Shown here: positions 31,453-37,371 of the stretch, piece by piece | Position numbering within the stretch: the stretch's first letter is position 1 | How the letters are laid out: each line of letters opens with the position of its first letter | Virus record (IMG/VR): IMGVR_UViG_3300010392_000110 | Coordinates: 1 to 37,371 of that record | Length of the DNA: 37,371 nt | From: a virus | Strand: one strand, 5' to 3' | The notes under the pieces: model-generated | Told to the model about the DNA's origin: nothing | The model's database searches: none | The model's input: only the letters and a program-made list of their open reading frames with translations | Translations under genes and position numbers: made by a program

Positions 31453-31728
31453 ATGGGAGTTGTCGCAGTGATGCAGCATACCTACGCGATAAAGGACGGC
31501 TATGACGGGCCCCCGGTTTGTCTGGGCCGGGTCCCGCGTGGCCATGAGATCGAGGGCACGGTGGCCGCCCGGGCCACGGAGTTCACGAATAACAGTTACC
31601 CCCATAAATGTTGGGTCCGGCATGGGAAAATTCATTTGGTGGGCACCGGGAAGCGGCGGGTATGCCACGCCAAACTAACGGTGGCTGTGCGTTTCAAGCC
31701 CCGGGCCAGCAAAGGGCCCCGCCGATGA
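31453..31728 (+). CDS. Hypothetical small basic protein
   Basis: A 91-residue basic protein, probably beta-rich (KIHLVGTGKRRVCHAKLTVA), ending in Arg/Lys. AAAGG lies 9 bases before the ATG. It overlaps the following lipoprotein gene by ATGA, suggesting a coupled pair. No known family. Confidence 0.6.
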   Translation: MGVVAVMQHTYAIKDGYDGPPVCLGRVPRGHEIEGTVAARATEFTNNSYPHKCWVRHGKIHLVGTGKRRVCHAKLTVAVRFKPRASKGPRR

Positions 31729-32099
31729 TCTTGCGGTGGCTGGGGGTGGCGGCTCTTATCCTGTGCTGTGGCTGCTTCCCCCGCGCCCCCTGGGTGGTGG
31801 ACCCCGCTGCTCTGGACCGTGATGTCAGGTGCCGGCTCCAGCTCTACCCCTCCCGCTCCGATTACCGGATCCTCATCGTTCCGGACCGGGCGACGGTGGC
31901 CGCCGAACACACAAAGATATACGGGAGCCCCACCCGGGCCCCCGCTTTTTATTCATCCATCAAGAATCTCATCGTGATTCCACGTGGGTGCCGGATCCGG
32001 GTACTCCGCCACGAGATAGGTCATGCCGTGGTGGAGGCGTATTTCCAGGCTCCGGTGCCCAGGTGGCTGCACGAACAGTTAGCTCGTAAAGCCGAATAG
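31725..32099 (+). CDS. Putative lipoprotein zinc metallopeptidase
   Basis: A 124-residue protein with an N-terminal hydrophobic signal and a Cys-rich lipobox-like site (LILCCGC, likely modified Cys17). Residues 96-100 are HEIGH, the zinc-peptidase signature. It is followed 16 residues on by W114-L-H-E117, the usual place for the third (Glu) ligand in gluzincin-type enzymes. It is short for a peptidase and ends soon after this, so it may be a minimal or truncated domain. It would be anchored in the envelope, perhaps acting on cell wall or surface proteins. Start ATG 31725 overlaps the previous stop. Confidence 0.65.
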   Translation: MILRWLGVAALILCCGCFPRAPWVVDPAALDRDVRCRLQLYPSRSDYRILIVPDRATVAAEHTKIYGSPTRAPAFYSSIKNLIVIPRGCRIRVLRHEIGHAVVEAYFQAPVPRWLHEQLARKAE

Positions 32100-32197
32100 C
32101 TCTTTGACAAGTTGGGCAGGGCCCGCGCAGGTGGGTCTTGCCGTCGTTGTCCTTCCCTGGACGGTGCCCTTACGGCCCCGGAGGGGAGGGCTTGGTT

Positions 32198-32290
32198 GTG
32201 GCCATGGCTATCAAAAAAGCTCATGGCCATGAGATCTTTCATGGCCCGGGCTTGGCCATTCATGTTTTGCCCGTGGCTGGCCATGGCCAC
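32198..32290. repeat. Array of GGCCAT palindromes
   Basis: GGCCAT starts at 32200, 32225, 32254 and 32279 (steps 25, 29, 25). Several sit in larger palindromes: CTCATGGCCATGAG (32220-32233) and TGGCCATGGCCA (32278-32289). The outer ends, GTGGCCATGGC (32198-32208) and GCCATGGCCAC (32280-32290), are exact inverted repeats. Iteron-like protein-binding sites are one possible reading. Confidence 0.6.
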
Positions 32291-32413
32291 AAAAGACTAA
32301 TTCAGGCTTCCGGTGGTCGCAGATCTGCGGTGCCCCTGGAGCCCGGCAGGGGAGGTCTGTCTTTGCCTCCCCTCCCACTCCCTCCCTCTCCCAGGGGGAA
32401 CCATTCCCTGGGT

Positions 32414-32465
32414 GTGAGCAACACCGGAACACTAATTGAGCAGGTTTCTACTCAAAAGTGCTCAC
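32414..32465 (+). other. Nested stem-loop
   Basis: GTGAGCA (32414-32420) pairs with TGCTCAC (32459-32465), and inside it TTGAG (32436-32440) pairs with CTCAA (32451-32455). It could be part of a structured RNA or a DNA site. Confidence 0.45.
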
Positions 32466-32488
32466 CTGAAAGCCCATGTTATCAGGGG

Positions 32489-32524
32489 GTTCAGGATGCC
32501 TGAACTAAAAGAACTCTTTTTTTT
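32489..32524 (+). terminator. Possible terminator: hairpin followed by T8
   Basis: GTTCAGG ATG CCTGAAC is a perfect 7-bp stem with a 3-base loop (32489-32505), followed after 11 bases by eight T (32517-32524). The spacing is longer than usual for an intrinsic terminator. It would end the early transcript. Confidence 0.4.
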
Positions 32525-32581
32525 CGGTTACCGCACATAAAAAACAAAAAGGTAAAAGGTAGGTCAAAAAAAGTGTTCTTT
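32508..32581. repeat. 16-bp A/T-rich inverted repeat
   Basis: AAAGAACTCTTTTTTT (from 32508) pairs with AAAAAAAGTGTTCTTT (32566-32581) with one mismatch, around a 40-base AT-rich centre. This is the most AT-rich part of the gap and could be a duplex-unwinding element. Confidence 0.55.
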
Positions 32582-32845
32582 CTGTTCGGCTGTGTCGTCG
32601 GTGCCCGTGGGGGCTGGCTGGGAGGGTGAGCAACTTCGGTGTGGGAAGCTGTTCCAGATCTGCTCCGAAACTGCTCATGGGTGCCTCGTGGGTGCATACG
32701 GCTGCCTTCACGCGACCCTGGCGCTCGGATTTAATGCAGACCCCTCACTCCCCGGGGGCGGCATGGCTTTCGCAGGGTGGGGGAGCGCGGCAACCACCAA
32801 AGAAAACGAACGTTTTAATTGTGTATTAATAGGTAATAAATAGGG

Positions 32846-32874
32846 TTGACTTTTATTGTTAGAAAATGTGTCAA
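32846..32874. promoter_or_regulatory. Dyad upstream of the recombinase gene (candidate res-type site)
   Basis: TTGAC (32846-32850) and GTCAA (32870-32874) frame a 29-bp AT-rich dyad about 50 bases before the serine recombinase start. Resolvase crossover sites are about 28 bp with inverted ends and lie just upstream of the resolvase gene. It could instead be an operator. Confidence 0.4.
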
Positions 32875-32925
32875 ATGAATGGATTAGTAACCTTTTCTTT
32901 GAATTAAGGCCGATTGGAGGGCGTC

Positions 32926-33531
32926 ATGACACAGCGTGATATCGGGTATCTCCGGGTCAGCACGGATGATCAGACCACGGAGAATCAGCGACTCAAGATC
33001 CTGGAGGAAGCGAACCGGGATGGGGTCCAGATTGATGATTGGGTGGAGGTGACCGTCTCCTCCCGGGCGGGCACAGTGGCGAGGCGCATTGATGAGCTGC
33101 TGGGCCAGCTGGAGGCAGGCGACACAATTTGGGTTGCGGAACTCTCCCGCCTGGGCCGGTCTGTCGGCCAGGTGGTGACCCTGGTCCATGAGCTGGTGGA
33201 GCGCGGGGTCTTCCTCCGGTGCCTCAAGGAGGGGATCCGGATCACCGGTGACCAGGACATGCAGACAAAGGTCATGGTCACCATGTTCTCCCTCTTCGCC
33301 GAGATCGAGCGGGACTTAATCTCCGAACGAACGAAAGAGGGCCTTGCTCGGGCCCGGTCCGAGGGAAAGCTCCTGGGCCGACCACAGGGCCCCGGCAAAT
33401 CGAAGCTGGATGAACACAAGGATGAGATCCTGGCGGCGCTGGCCTCCGGAGTCTCAAAAAAGCGGGTGGCGGAAGATTTCGGCACGACACCCGGTAACCT
33501 GGCCCACTGGCTGAAGCGCCGGGGGTTGTAA
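32926..33531 (+). CDS. Serine recombinase, resolvase/invertase family
   Basis: A 201-residue protein with the catalytic start 'IGYLRVSTDDQTTENQ' (nucleophile Ser), the 'AELSRLGRS' motif, 'MVTMFSLFAEIERDLISERT' and the 'GLARARSEGKLLGRP' hinge, then a short C-terminal helix-turn-helix. Length is normal for Hin/Tn3-type resolvases. GGAGGGCGTC precedes ATG 32926; a TTG further up is less likely. It acts at two copies of a short site to resolve or invert DNA. In a phage with its own tyrosine integrase it may resolve multimers or switch a segment. The gene is separated from the early genes by the structured gap. Confidence 0.93.
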   Translation: MTQRDIGYLRVSTDDQTTENQRLKILEEANRDGVQIDDWVEVTVSSRAGTVARRIDELLGQLEAGDTIWVAELSRLGRSVGQVVTLVHELVERGVFLRCLKEGIRITGDQDMQTKVMVTMFSLFAEIERDLISERTKEGLARARSEGKLLGRPQGPGKSKLDEHKDEILAALASGVSKKRVAEDFGTTPGNLAHWLKRRGL

Positions 33532-33556
33532 ATGGATCGAGGAGGAGACAGAAACC

Positions 33557-33787
33557 ATGAAGACGCCGAAAGAGAAATACATGAATGACCCTGAATACCA
33601 TCACTTAGTCCAAACTCTTGAAGGCTTGATAGAGCGTGCCAGATTTACACCCAGCGAGTTGCGCGAGGCATGTGTGTTGGCAAGCATAAATTATGAGATG
33701 CGACATATCCGGGACAGTAACATCGACCCACGCGTGGTTGATGCGTTTAAAACGATTGAGGCTTTTACAGGGAGGCGCAAGAGATGA
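33557..33787 (+). CDS. Small helical hypothetical protein
   Basis: A 76-residue protein (MKTPKEKYMNDPEYHHLV...) of helical type, with GAGGAGGAGA upstream. Small proteins with 'FTPSELREACVLASINYE' type sequence occur in other phages near lysis or regulatory genes, but without known role. It overlaps the next gene by four bases. Confidence 0.72.
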   Translation: MKTPKEKYMNDPEYHHLVQTLEGLIERARFTPSELREACVLASINYEMRHIRDSNIDPRVVDAFKTIEAFTGRRKR

Positions 33788-34071
33788 TCAAGCGAGATGA
33801 TGGGTTCCCGAAAGGCTTCTCTTTTTGGGTGTGCCTGGGAAAGTATGCGGGATGGAAGGTGAAGAAAGATGGTCCTTCCTTCAGGGCCGTATTTGGATGG
33901 GTGTCGGTCAATGTGGCATGGATTGACATCGAGGTTCAAATCAACCGGATGACTGATTTGGTGAAAGAGGCGGCCCGTGAGAATTCGGTTCTGTACCTGG
34001 AGAACCATGCGCTCAAAGCGGCAAAGGAAATGCCCCCGGAGCCATCGGATTGTGGGGCGAGCATCCACTGA
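33784..34071 (+). CDS. Hypothetical protein
   Basis: A 95-residue protein coupled by ATGA to the upstream gene. The first half is aromatic and basic (FSFWVCLGKYAGWKVKK), the second half a helix (MTDLVKEAARENSVLYLENHAL). No family recognised. DNA composition is less GC-rich than the neighbours. Confidence 0.68.
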   Translation: MIKRDDGFPKGFSFWVCLGKYAGWKVKKDGPSFRAVFGWVSVNVAWIDIEVQINRMTDLVKEAARENSVLYLENHALKAAKEMPPEPSDCGASIH

Positions 34072-34085
34072 AAGGAGGTGATGGG

Positions 34086-34283
34086 ATGATGATGCTGATG
34101 TTGGAGTTGAAGAAGCTTGAGCAGATGGCCGAGATTGATGGCAAGCTGTCGGCGGCCTATCAAAAGCTCCAGGCAGCACAAGACGAGGTGGCCCGGTTGT
34201 TGAGTGAGAGGGCTATGCACCAGGGGCTCTATCGTGGCCCCTCGCGATGCGAAGGGTGCAACTGGAGGTGGCCATGGCCATGA
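34086..34283 (+). CDS. Small coiled-coil hypothetical protein
   Basis: A 65-residue protein with a long helix (LELKKLEQMAEIDGKLSAAYQKLQ reads as heptads, given here only in part by residues 6-50) and a Cys/Trp-rich end. AAAGGAGGTGATGGG stands just before the ATG at 34086; two more ATG codons follow. It overlaps the next gene by 10 bases. Function unknown. Confidence 0.6.
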   Translation: MMMLMLELKKLEQMAEIDGKLSAAYQKLQAAQDEVARLLSERAMHQGLYRGPSRCEGCNWRWPWP

Positions 34284-34489
34284 GCAAGAAGCAGACCCGG
34301 GCTCTGATCGGTCGCCGGGCCATCCTCGATCATCTTGGGATTAGTCCCTCCGTGTTCAAGGACCTGGTCAAGACCGGGTTGCCGGTCTCCCGGCGTGGGA
34401 CCGGGGCAAAGCAACGGTGGGTTGGTAATGCCGACGAGCTTGACGCCTGGTTCCGATCGGACCGGGGAGGAGGTGGTGATGGGAAATAA
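34274..34489 (+). CDS. Small winged-helix DNA-binding protein (AlpA/excisionase-like)
   Basis: A 71-residue protein with a MerR/HTH_17-like fold: 'AILDHLGISPSVFKDLVKTG' then a wing 'VSRRGTGAKQRWVGNADELD'. Such proteins act as excisionases, AlpA-type regulators or small terminase-like DNA binders. Start ATG 34274 has GGAGGTGGCC directly upstream. Another protein of this general type lies next to the integrase at 35915, so this one may be a regulator rather than the excisionase. Confidence 0.72.
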   Translation: MAMSKKQTRALIGRRAILDHLGISPSVFKDLVKTGLPVSRRGTGAKQRWVGNADELDAWFRSDRGGGGDGK

Positions 34490-34709
34490 GACCCGGGTGA
34501 ACATTAAAACGTTCCCCAATGGAAAAATTGAGTTGGAAGTACACGGGCTACCTGGAAAGGTGGCCCGTTTTGTTGTGGACACTCATGACGAACCAATCAG
34601 GGCGGCGCTGATCAAGATGGGATGGACGCCGCCAAGATCTCCTCCTCTTCCATCAGCATTGGAAGAGGAGGAAGCTTGGTTCCCACCAGGCAAAGGGGGT
34701 GGGCAGTGA
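34479..34709 (+). CDS. Small hypothetical protein
   Basis: A 76-residue protein (MGNKTRVNIKTFPNGKIELEV...) with a beta-rich start and a Pro/Glu/Gly-rich end. GGGGAGGAGGTGGTG precedes ATG 34479. It overlaps the winged-helix gene by 11 bases. No known family. Confidence 0.62.
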   Translation: MGNKTRVNIKTFPNGKIELEVHGLPGKVARFVVDTHDEPIRAALIKMGWTPPRSPPLPSALEEEEAWFPPGKGGGQ

Positions 34710-34711
34710 GT

Positions 34712-34933
34712 ATGGAGTACATCAGGCGTCATTACCAAGTTCCAGCCAAACGTGGGGCTTTGGTGGAAATACGTGGGGGGAGCAATGGTGATGTCTGCTT
34801 CACCGGGCAAATTGTCGGGTCAAGAGGGGCTCGCCTCAGGGTCAGGGTTGGTGCTCGGATTGGTACATATCACCCCACAGACAACATCGAATACGAGGAG
34901 GTACAAGATGGGACTCAAGAGTTGGATCGTTAA
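34712..34933 (+). CDS. Small conserved-type phage protein, KOW-like
   Basis: A 73-residue basic protein whose pattern, 'YQVPAKRGALVEIRGG' then 'GQIVGSRGARLRVRV' and 'YHPTDNIEYE', resembles a small phage family with a KOW/SH3-like barrel; this is recalled, not searched. Function unknown. A GTG at 34706 overlapping the previous stop is an alternative start. It ends 26 bases inside the lysis fusion gene. Confidence 0.62.
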   Translation: MEYIRRHYQVPAKRGALVEIRGGSNGDVCFTGQIVGSRGARLRVRVGARIGTYHPTDNIEYEEVQDGTQELDR

Positions 34934-35912
34934 CGCAGGCGGTGAGATGGTTGGCCGGGTCCTTGGTGGCGGCAACGAGATCATAAGGACTCTGAAGGGC
35001 AGTCAGGCCGAACGGGACGCCCAGGACGCCGATCGCTTCACGGCGGGGATGGCGGCCTATGCGGCGGAGTGGAATGGGCAGGGATGGTGGAACCGGTTCT
35101 GGGATGGAATCAACCGGATGCCAAGGCCTCTACTTCTGGTGCTGATCCTTTGTTACTTCGTTTTGGCGTATATCGACCCCATTGAGTTCCAGGTACTCAA
35201 TACGACGCTGGGCACGGTACCGGAGACCATGTGGGAGATGCTCAAGTGGATGGTGGGGTTCTACTTCCTGGCCCGGGAGATCCAGAAGGGGCGGGATAAA
35301 AAGATGGCTCTCAGTCCGGCGGCGTTCGCTGAGGTTCAGCGTCGGATCGCGGAGCTGAGGGGCGGTGAACAGGACCCCCCTCCCGTGGCCACCATGGGGG
35401 AGGGCGCGGTTGATGTGAGGAAGGAAGATTCGGTCACGGAAACGATGGCCGGGTACGCTGGATGCCCGGAACCGGCGGAGCCTCCTTGGTATACTTTGGC
35501 CAAGCAGGAGATGGAGGCTGGGGTGGCAGAGATCGCGGGGGATGAGCATAACCCTCGGATCCTGGAGTATCACCAGACCACGACATTGAAGGCCGATGAT
35601 GATGAGAAGGCCTGGTGCAGCGCCTTCATCAACTGGTGTGTGGAGATGACGGGAGTCAAAGGGTCGGGGTCCGCAGCGGCCCGGTCCTGGCTGCAATGGG
35701 GCTTTCGCCTGATGAATCCCCGGCTTGGCTGCGTGGTGGTCTTCAGCCGTGGTCGCAATCCGGCCCATGGTCACGTGGGGTTCTATGTCGGTGAGGCAGA
35801 TGGCAAGGTGATGGTGGTGGGTGGGAACCAGGGGGATCAGGTTTCCGTTGCTGGTTACGCAAAGGATCGGGTCCTCGGTTACCGATGGCCCCGGGAAGGG
35901 ATTGAGGCTTAA
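34908..35912 (+). CDS. Holin-endolysin fusion (GTA-type holin + TIGR02594-like amidase/peptidase)
   Basis: A 334-residue single open frame with two lysis domains. Residues 1-132 look like a GTA_holin_3TM-type holin: an amphipathic start, two clear membrane segments (about 73-90 and 107-124) and a basic end. Residues 133-190 are a linker. Residues 193-330 match the TIGR02594/CHAP-NlpC type: WCSAF with Cys237, GHVGF with His289 and GGNQGD near N307. In related phages these are normally separate holin and endolysin genes. The start is ATG 34908 with GAGGAGGT upstream. An internal Met133 might give free endolysin. It would both perforate the membrane and cut peptidoglycan. Confidence 0.82.
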   Translation: MGLKSWIVNAGGEMVGRVLGGGNEIIRTLKGSQAERDAQDADRFTAGMAAYAAEWNGQGWWNRFWDGINRMPRPLLLVLILCYFVLAYIDPIEFQVLNTTLGTVPETMWEMLKWMVGFYFLAREIQKGRDKKMALSPAAFAEVQRRIAELRGGEQDPPPVATMGEGAVDVRKEDSVTETMAGYAGCPEPAEPPWYTLAKQEMEAGVAEIAGDEHNPRILEYHQTTTLKADDDEKAWCSAFINWCVEMTGVKGSGSAAARSWLQWGFRLMNPRLGCVVVFSRGRNPAHGHVGFYVGEADGKVMVVGGNQGDQVSVAGYAKDRVLGYRWPREGIEA

Positions 35913-35914
35913 CA

Positions 35915-36094
35915 ATGAGTGTGCCTGGTAAAAAACGGTTGCTGACGTACAACGATCTGGTGGGTGAGTACGGTGCCACGAAGACCCACTGGCGGAATCG
36001 GTATTGGGCGGGTGAACTCAAAAGCGTGGGGACGGTGGGTAAGCACCTGTTCAAACGTGAGGATATTGAGGCGGCCCTCGTGTCGAAACCTTGA
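35915..36094 (+). CDS. Excisionase-like small DNA-binding protein
   Basis: A 59-residue protein starting two bases after the lysis gene stop. It has a short helix-turn-helix and wing layout (LLTYNDLVGEYGATKTHW, then KHLFKREDIEAAL) of the HTH_17/excisionase type. Placed directly before the integrase gene and coded on the same strand, it is the best candidate for Xis, which steers the integrase toward excision. No strong ribosome site is visible; translation may depend on the lysis gene. Confidence 0.62.
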   Translation: MSVPGKKRLLTYNDLVGEYGATKTHWRNRYWAGELKSVGTVGKHLFKREDIEAALVSKP

Positions 36095-36099
36095 TTTCA

Positions 36100-36129
36100 T
36101 TGATGGGTCCGGGCTTATCGGGGTACACT
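36100..36129 (+). promoter_or_regulatory. Possible integrase promoter
   Basis: TTGATG (36100-36105) and TACACT (36124-36129) with an 18-base spacer, each 4 of 6 matches to consensus. It would allow int expression in the lysogen. Weak support. Confidence 0.3.
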
Positions 36130-36166
36130 GGTAAAGCCTGGATGTGTCCTATCCACAGGAGAATAC

Positions 36167-37252
36167 ATGGCAAAGCTCTACAGAAGAGGGAAAATGTGGT
36201 GGATGAGATACACCGACATTCATGGCGTGCAACGCCGTGAGAGTTGCAAGACCACGGTCAAGGCCGTGGCGAATAAGGTTCTGATCAAGGTCGAGGCCGA
36301 CACCCTGGAGGGAAACCAGCCGTACACCGATTATCGAAAGCGGACGTTCGATGAGCTGGTGGAGCTGATCCGATCGGACTACCTGCTCAATCAGAAAGAC
36401 TCCCGCCGGCTGGAAGTGAGCCTGAAGCACTTGTCCCGAAAGTTCGCCGGCTGGTCGATCCCGAGTATCACCAGCACCGAGATCCAAAAGTACACCACGG
36501 ACCGCATCAAGTTCGGTGCTGCGGTGGGGACCGTGAACCGGGAGCGGGCGGCGCTTCGGCGTATGATGAACCTTGGAGCCGATCAGGTACCGCCTCTGGT
36601 GAATCCGCTCAATCGGGTCAAGATCCCGGCCCTGGCGGAGGACAACGTGAAGCAGGGGTTCTTTGAAGAGGCGGATTACCTGGCGTTCCGTGACAAGCTT
36701 CCGCCCTATCTTCATGGCGTTGTCACATTTGGCTATCAGTTCGGGTGGCGTTGGAATGAGGTCGTGGGGCTCACATGGGGCCAGGTGGACCGGCAGCGGT
36801 GGACGGTGCGGGTGGATCGCGGCGTAACCAAGGGTAAGGAAGCTCGCCTGATTTACCTGACGGATGAGTTGATCGAAATGTTTCAGCACCAGTGGTCGGT
36901 ACGGGGGAGGGGCGGCGTTGTTCTGCCCTGGGTTTTCCCGAACCGCAGCGGGAAGGGGCAGATCAGTGACATTCGTTGGAGCTGGGAGAAGGCGGTCAAG
37001 GAGGCCCGTATCCCCAGGAAAACTTTTCACGACCTTCGGAGGACCGCCGTCCGGAATATGGTCCGCAACGGACTCCCGGAGAAAGTGGCCATGCTGATTG
37101 CCGGTTTCAAGACACGGGAGGTGTTCGAAAGATACAACATTGTGGACGAAAGGGATTTGGCTGTTGCAAAAGCCCGGATGGACGAGGTGGTCAATGCAAG
37201 GTCCTCAACACAAATTGTGCACAATTTTAGCACAATGGAGAGAACGTGCTGA
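36167..37252 (+). CDS. int: Tyrosine-family phage integrase
   Basis: A 361-residue integrase. The N-terminal 60 residues are a small arm-binding-type domain (MAKLYRRGKMWWMRY); a SAM-like core-binding domain follows (about 60-155) and then the catalytic domain. Catalytic residues visible: R195 (GWRWNEVVGL), K222 or K224 (TKGKEAR), H288 and R291 (HDLRRTA), and Y323 (FERY). The position usually held by His (or Trp) before the Tyr is Phe314 (AGFKTREVFERY). CAGGAG precedes the ATG. The gene runs into the att repeat and its last 45 bases carry three GCACAA-like sites. It integrates the phage into a tRNA-Leu(CAA) gene. Confidence 0.95.
   Translation: MAKLYRRGKMWWMRYTDIHGVQRRESCKTTVKAVANKVLIKVEADTLEGNQPYTDYRKRTFDELVELIRSDYLLNQKDSRRLEVSLKHLSRKFAGWSIPSITSTEIQKYTTDRIKFGAAVGTVNRERAALRRMMNLGADQVPPLVNPLNRVKIPALAEDNVKQGFFEEADYLAFRDKLPPYLHGVVTFGYQFGWRWNEVVGLTWGQVDRQRWTVRVDRGVTKGKEARLIYLTDELIEMFQHQWSVRGRGGVVLPWVFPNRSGKGQISDIRWSWEKAVKEARIPRKTFHDLRRTAVRNMVRNGLPEKVAMLIAGFKTREVFERYNIVDERDLAVAKARMDEVVNARSSTQIVHNFSTMERTC
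37209..37236 (+). promoter_or_regulatory. Candidate integrase arm-type sites within the end of int
   Basis: CACAA starts at 37209, 37220 and 37231, exactly 11 bases apart, each in an (A/G)CACAA(T/A) context. They lie on the opposite side of the att core from the repeats at 253-304 in the circular form. Confidence 0.5.
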
Positions 37253-37371
37253 AATCTCACCAAAAGAAAAAGCCTTACGCGGCACACGTAAGGCTTTCGA
37301 ATCACTTTGAAATTGGTGGTACCGGAGGTCGGAATCGAACCGACAAGGAGTTGCCCCCGGCGGATTTTGAA
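37245..37371. repeat. Right copy of 127-bp terminal direct repeat (att region)
   Basis: Second copy of 1-127. Here it directly follows and overlaps the end of the integrase gene (stop at 37250-37252), the usual position of attP beside int. Joining the ends gives a circle of 37,244 bp. Confidence 0.95.

Larger units (their letters stand above)
32100..32925. other. 0.8-kb gap without a convincing gene, rich in palindromes
   Basis: Open frames here have low-complexity, unlikely products. The stretch holds an array of GGCCAT sites (32198-32290), a palindrome CGCAGATCTGCG (32318-32329), a GGGGAGG/CCTCCCC hairpin (32349-32372), a nested stem-loop (32414-32465), a hairpin plus T-run, a 16-bp A/T inverted repeat (32508-32581), and a dyad before the recombinase gene. 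It lies between early genes and the recombinase. An origin, a structured RNA or recombination sites are all possible. Confidence 0.7.

Noticed and set aside
32104-32132. Perfect TTGACA at 32104 as a promoter.
   Set aside because: No acceptable -10 box at 15-19 bases downstream.
32198-32503. Open frame from GTG 32198 giving a His/Gly-rich protein (AHGHEIFHGPGLAIH...).
   Set aside because: The His-Gly pattern follows from the GGCCAT palindromes, and the second half is low-complexity Pro/Ser sequence. The ribosome site is only moderate. Not called as a gene, though it cannot be fully excluded.
32592-32843. Open frame for an 83-residue protein before the recombinase.
   Set aside because: No ribosome site, odd composition, and it runs into AT-rich regulatory-looking DNA.

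Overview
This window reads as the complete genome of a temperate, short-tailed (podovirus-like) bacteriophage, seen either as a circular molecule or as a prophage cut at its ends. The first 127 bases and the last 127 bases are identical, so the unique length is 37,244 bp. The repeat holds the 3' part of a host tRNA-Leu(CAA) gene on the minus strand and lies just after the integrase gene, so it is the attachment site. The host is probably Gram-negative: there are lipoprotein signal peptides, strong Shine-Dalgarno sites, and lysis domains typical of proteobacterial phages. The species cannot be read from the sequence. The DNA is fairly GC-rich, except for the switch region, the tailspike gene and parts of the gap before the serine recombinase.

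Layout. (1) 1-440: attP core, phased GCACAA repeats that look like integrase arm sites, and a strong terminator. (2) 445-21644, rightward: late genes in the order small terminase, large terminase, capsid-staple-like protein, portal, scaffold, N4-gp56-type major capsid protein, head-tail and tail proteins, a GNAT acetyltransferase, ejection proteins, an 1843-residue polyvalent virion protein with a zinc-peptidase motif, a small membrane protein, and a beta-helix tailspike. There is no tape measure, sheath or tail-tube set, which fits a short tail. (3) 21641-23505, leftward: a lysogeny operon with an XRE repressor, two unknown genes and a lipoprotein. (4) 23506-23619: divergent switch with three related operators and a TTGACA promoter. 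(5) 23620-32099, rightward early genes: a Cro/Ner-like regulator, a NadR/AAA_28-like P-loop kinase, small Cys-rich proteins, and a replication module. That module holds an archaeo-eukaryotic-type primase, a zinc-finger/SF3 helicase, a shrunken SF3 paralogue, and a free-standing copy of the SF3 C-terminal domain. An HNH nuclease, small proteins and a lipoprotein with a HEIGH peptidase motif follow. (6) 32100-32925: about 0.8 kb without a convincing gene but rich in palindromes, a candidate origin, structured RNA or recombinase site. (7) 32926-37252: serine recombinase, small accessory genes, a holin-endolysin fusion, an excisionase-like protein and a tyrosine integrase.

How it works together (inference). 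The integrase and the excisionase-like protein recombine attP with a tRNA-Leu gene, cutting in the anticodon loop; the phage copy restores the tRNA 3' half and brings a terminator. The repressor and the Cro-like protein compete at the three operators. Replication would use a P4-like primase-helicase, since no DNA polymerase is encoded. Lysis appears to rest largely on one fused gene.

The most unusual points are the holin-endolysin fusion, the duplicated and split SF3 helicase parts, the heptanucleotide NNNNAGG arrays between early genes, the structured 0.8 kb gap, and the giant virion protein with a repeated DLFGGEPP-like peptide.
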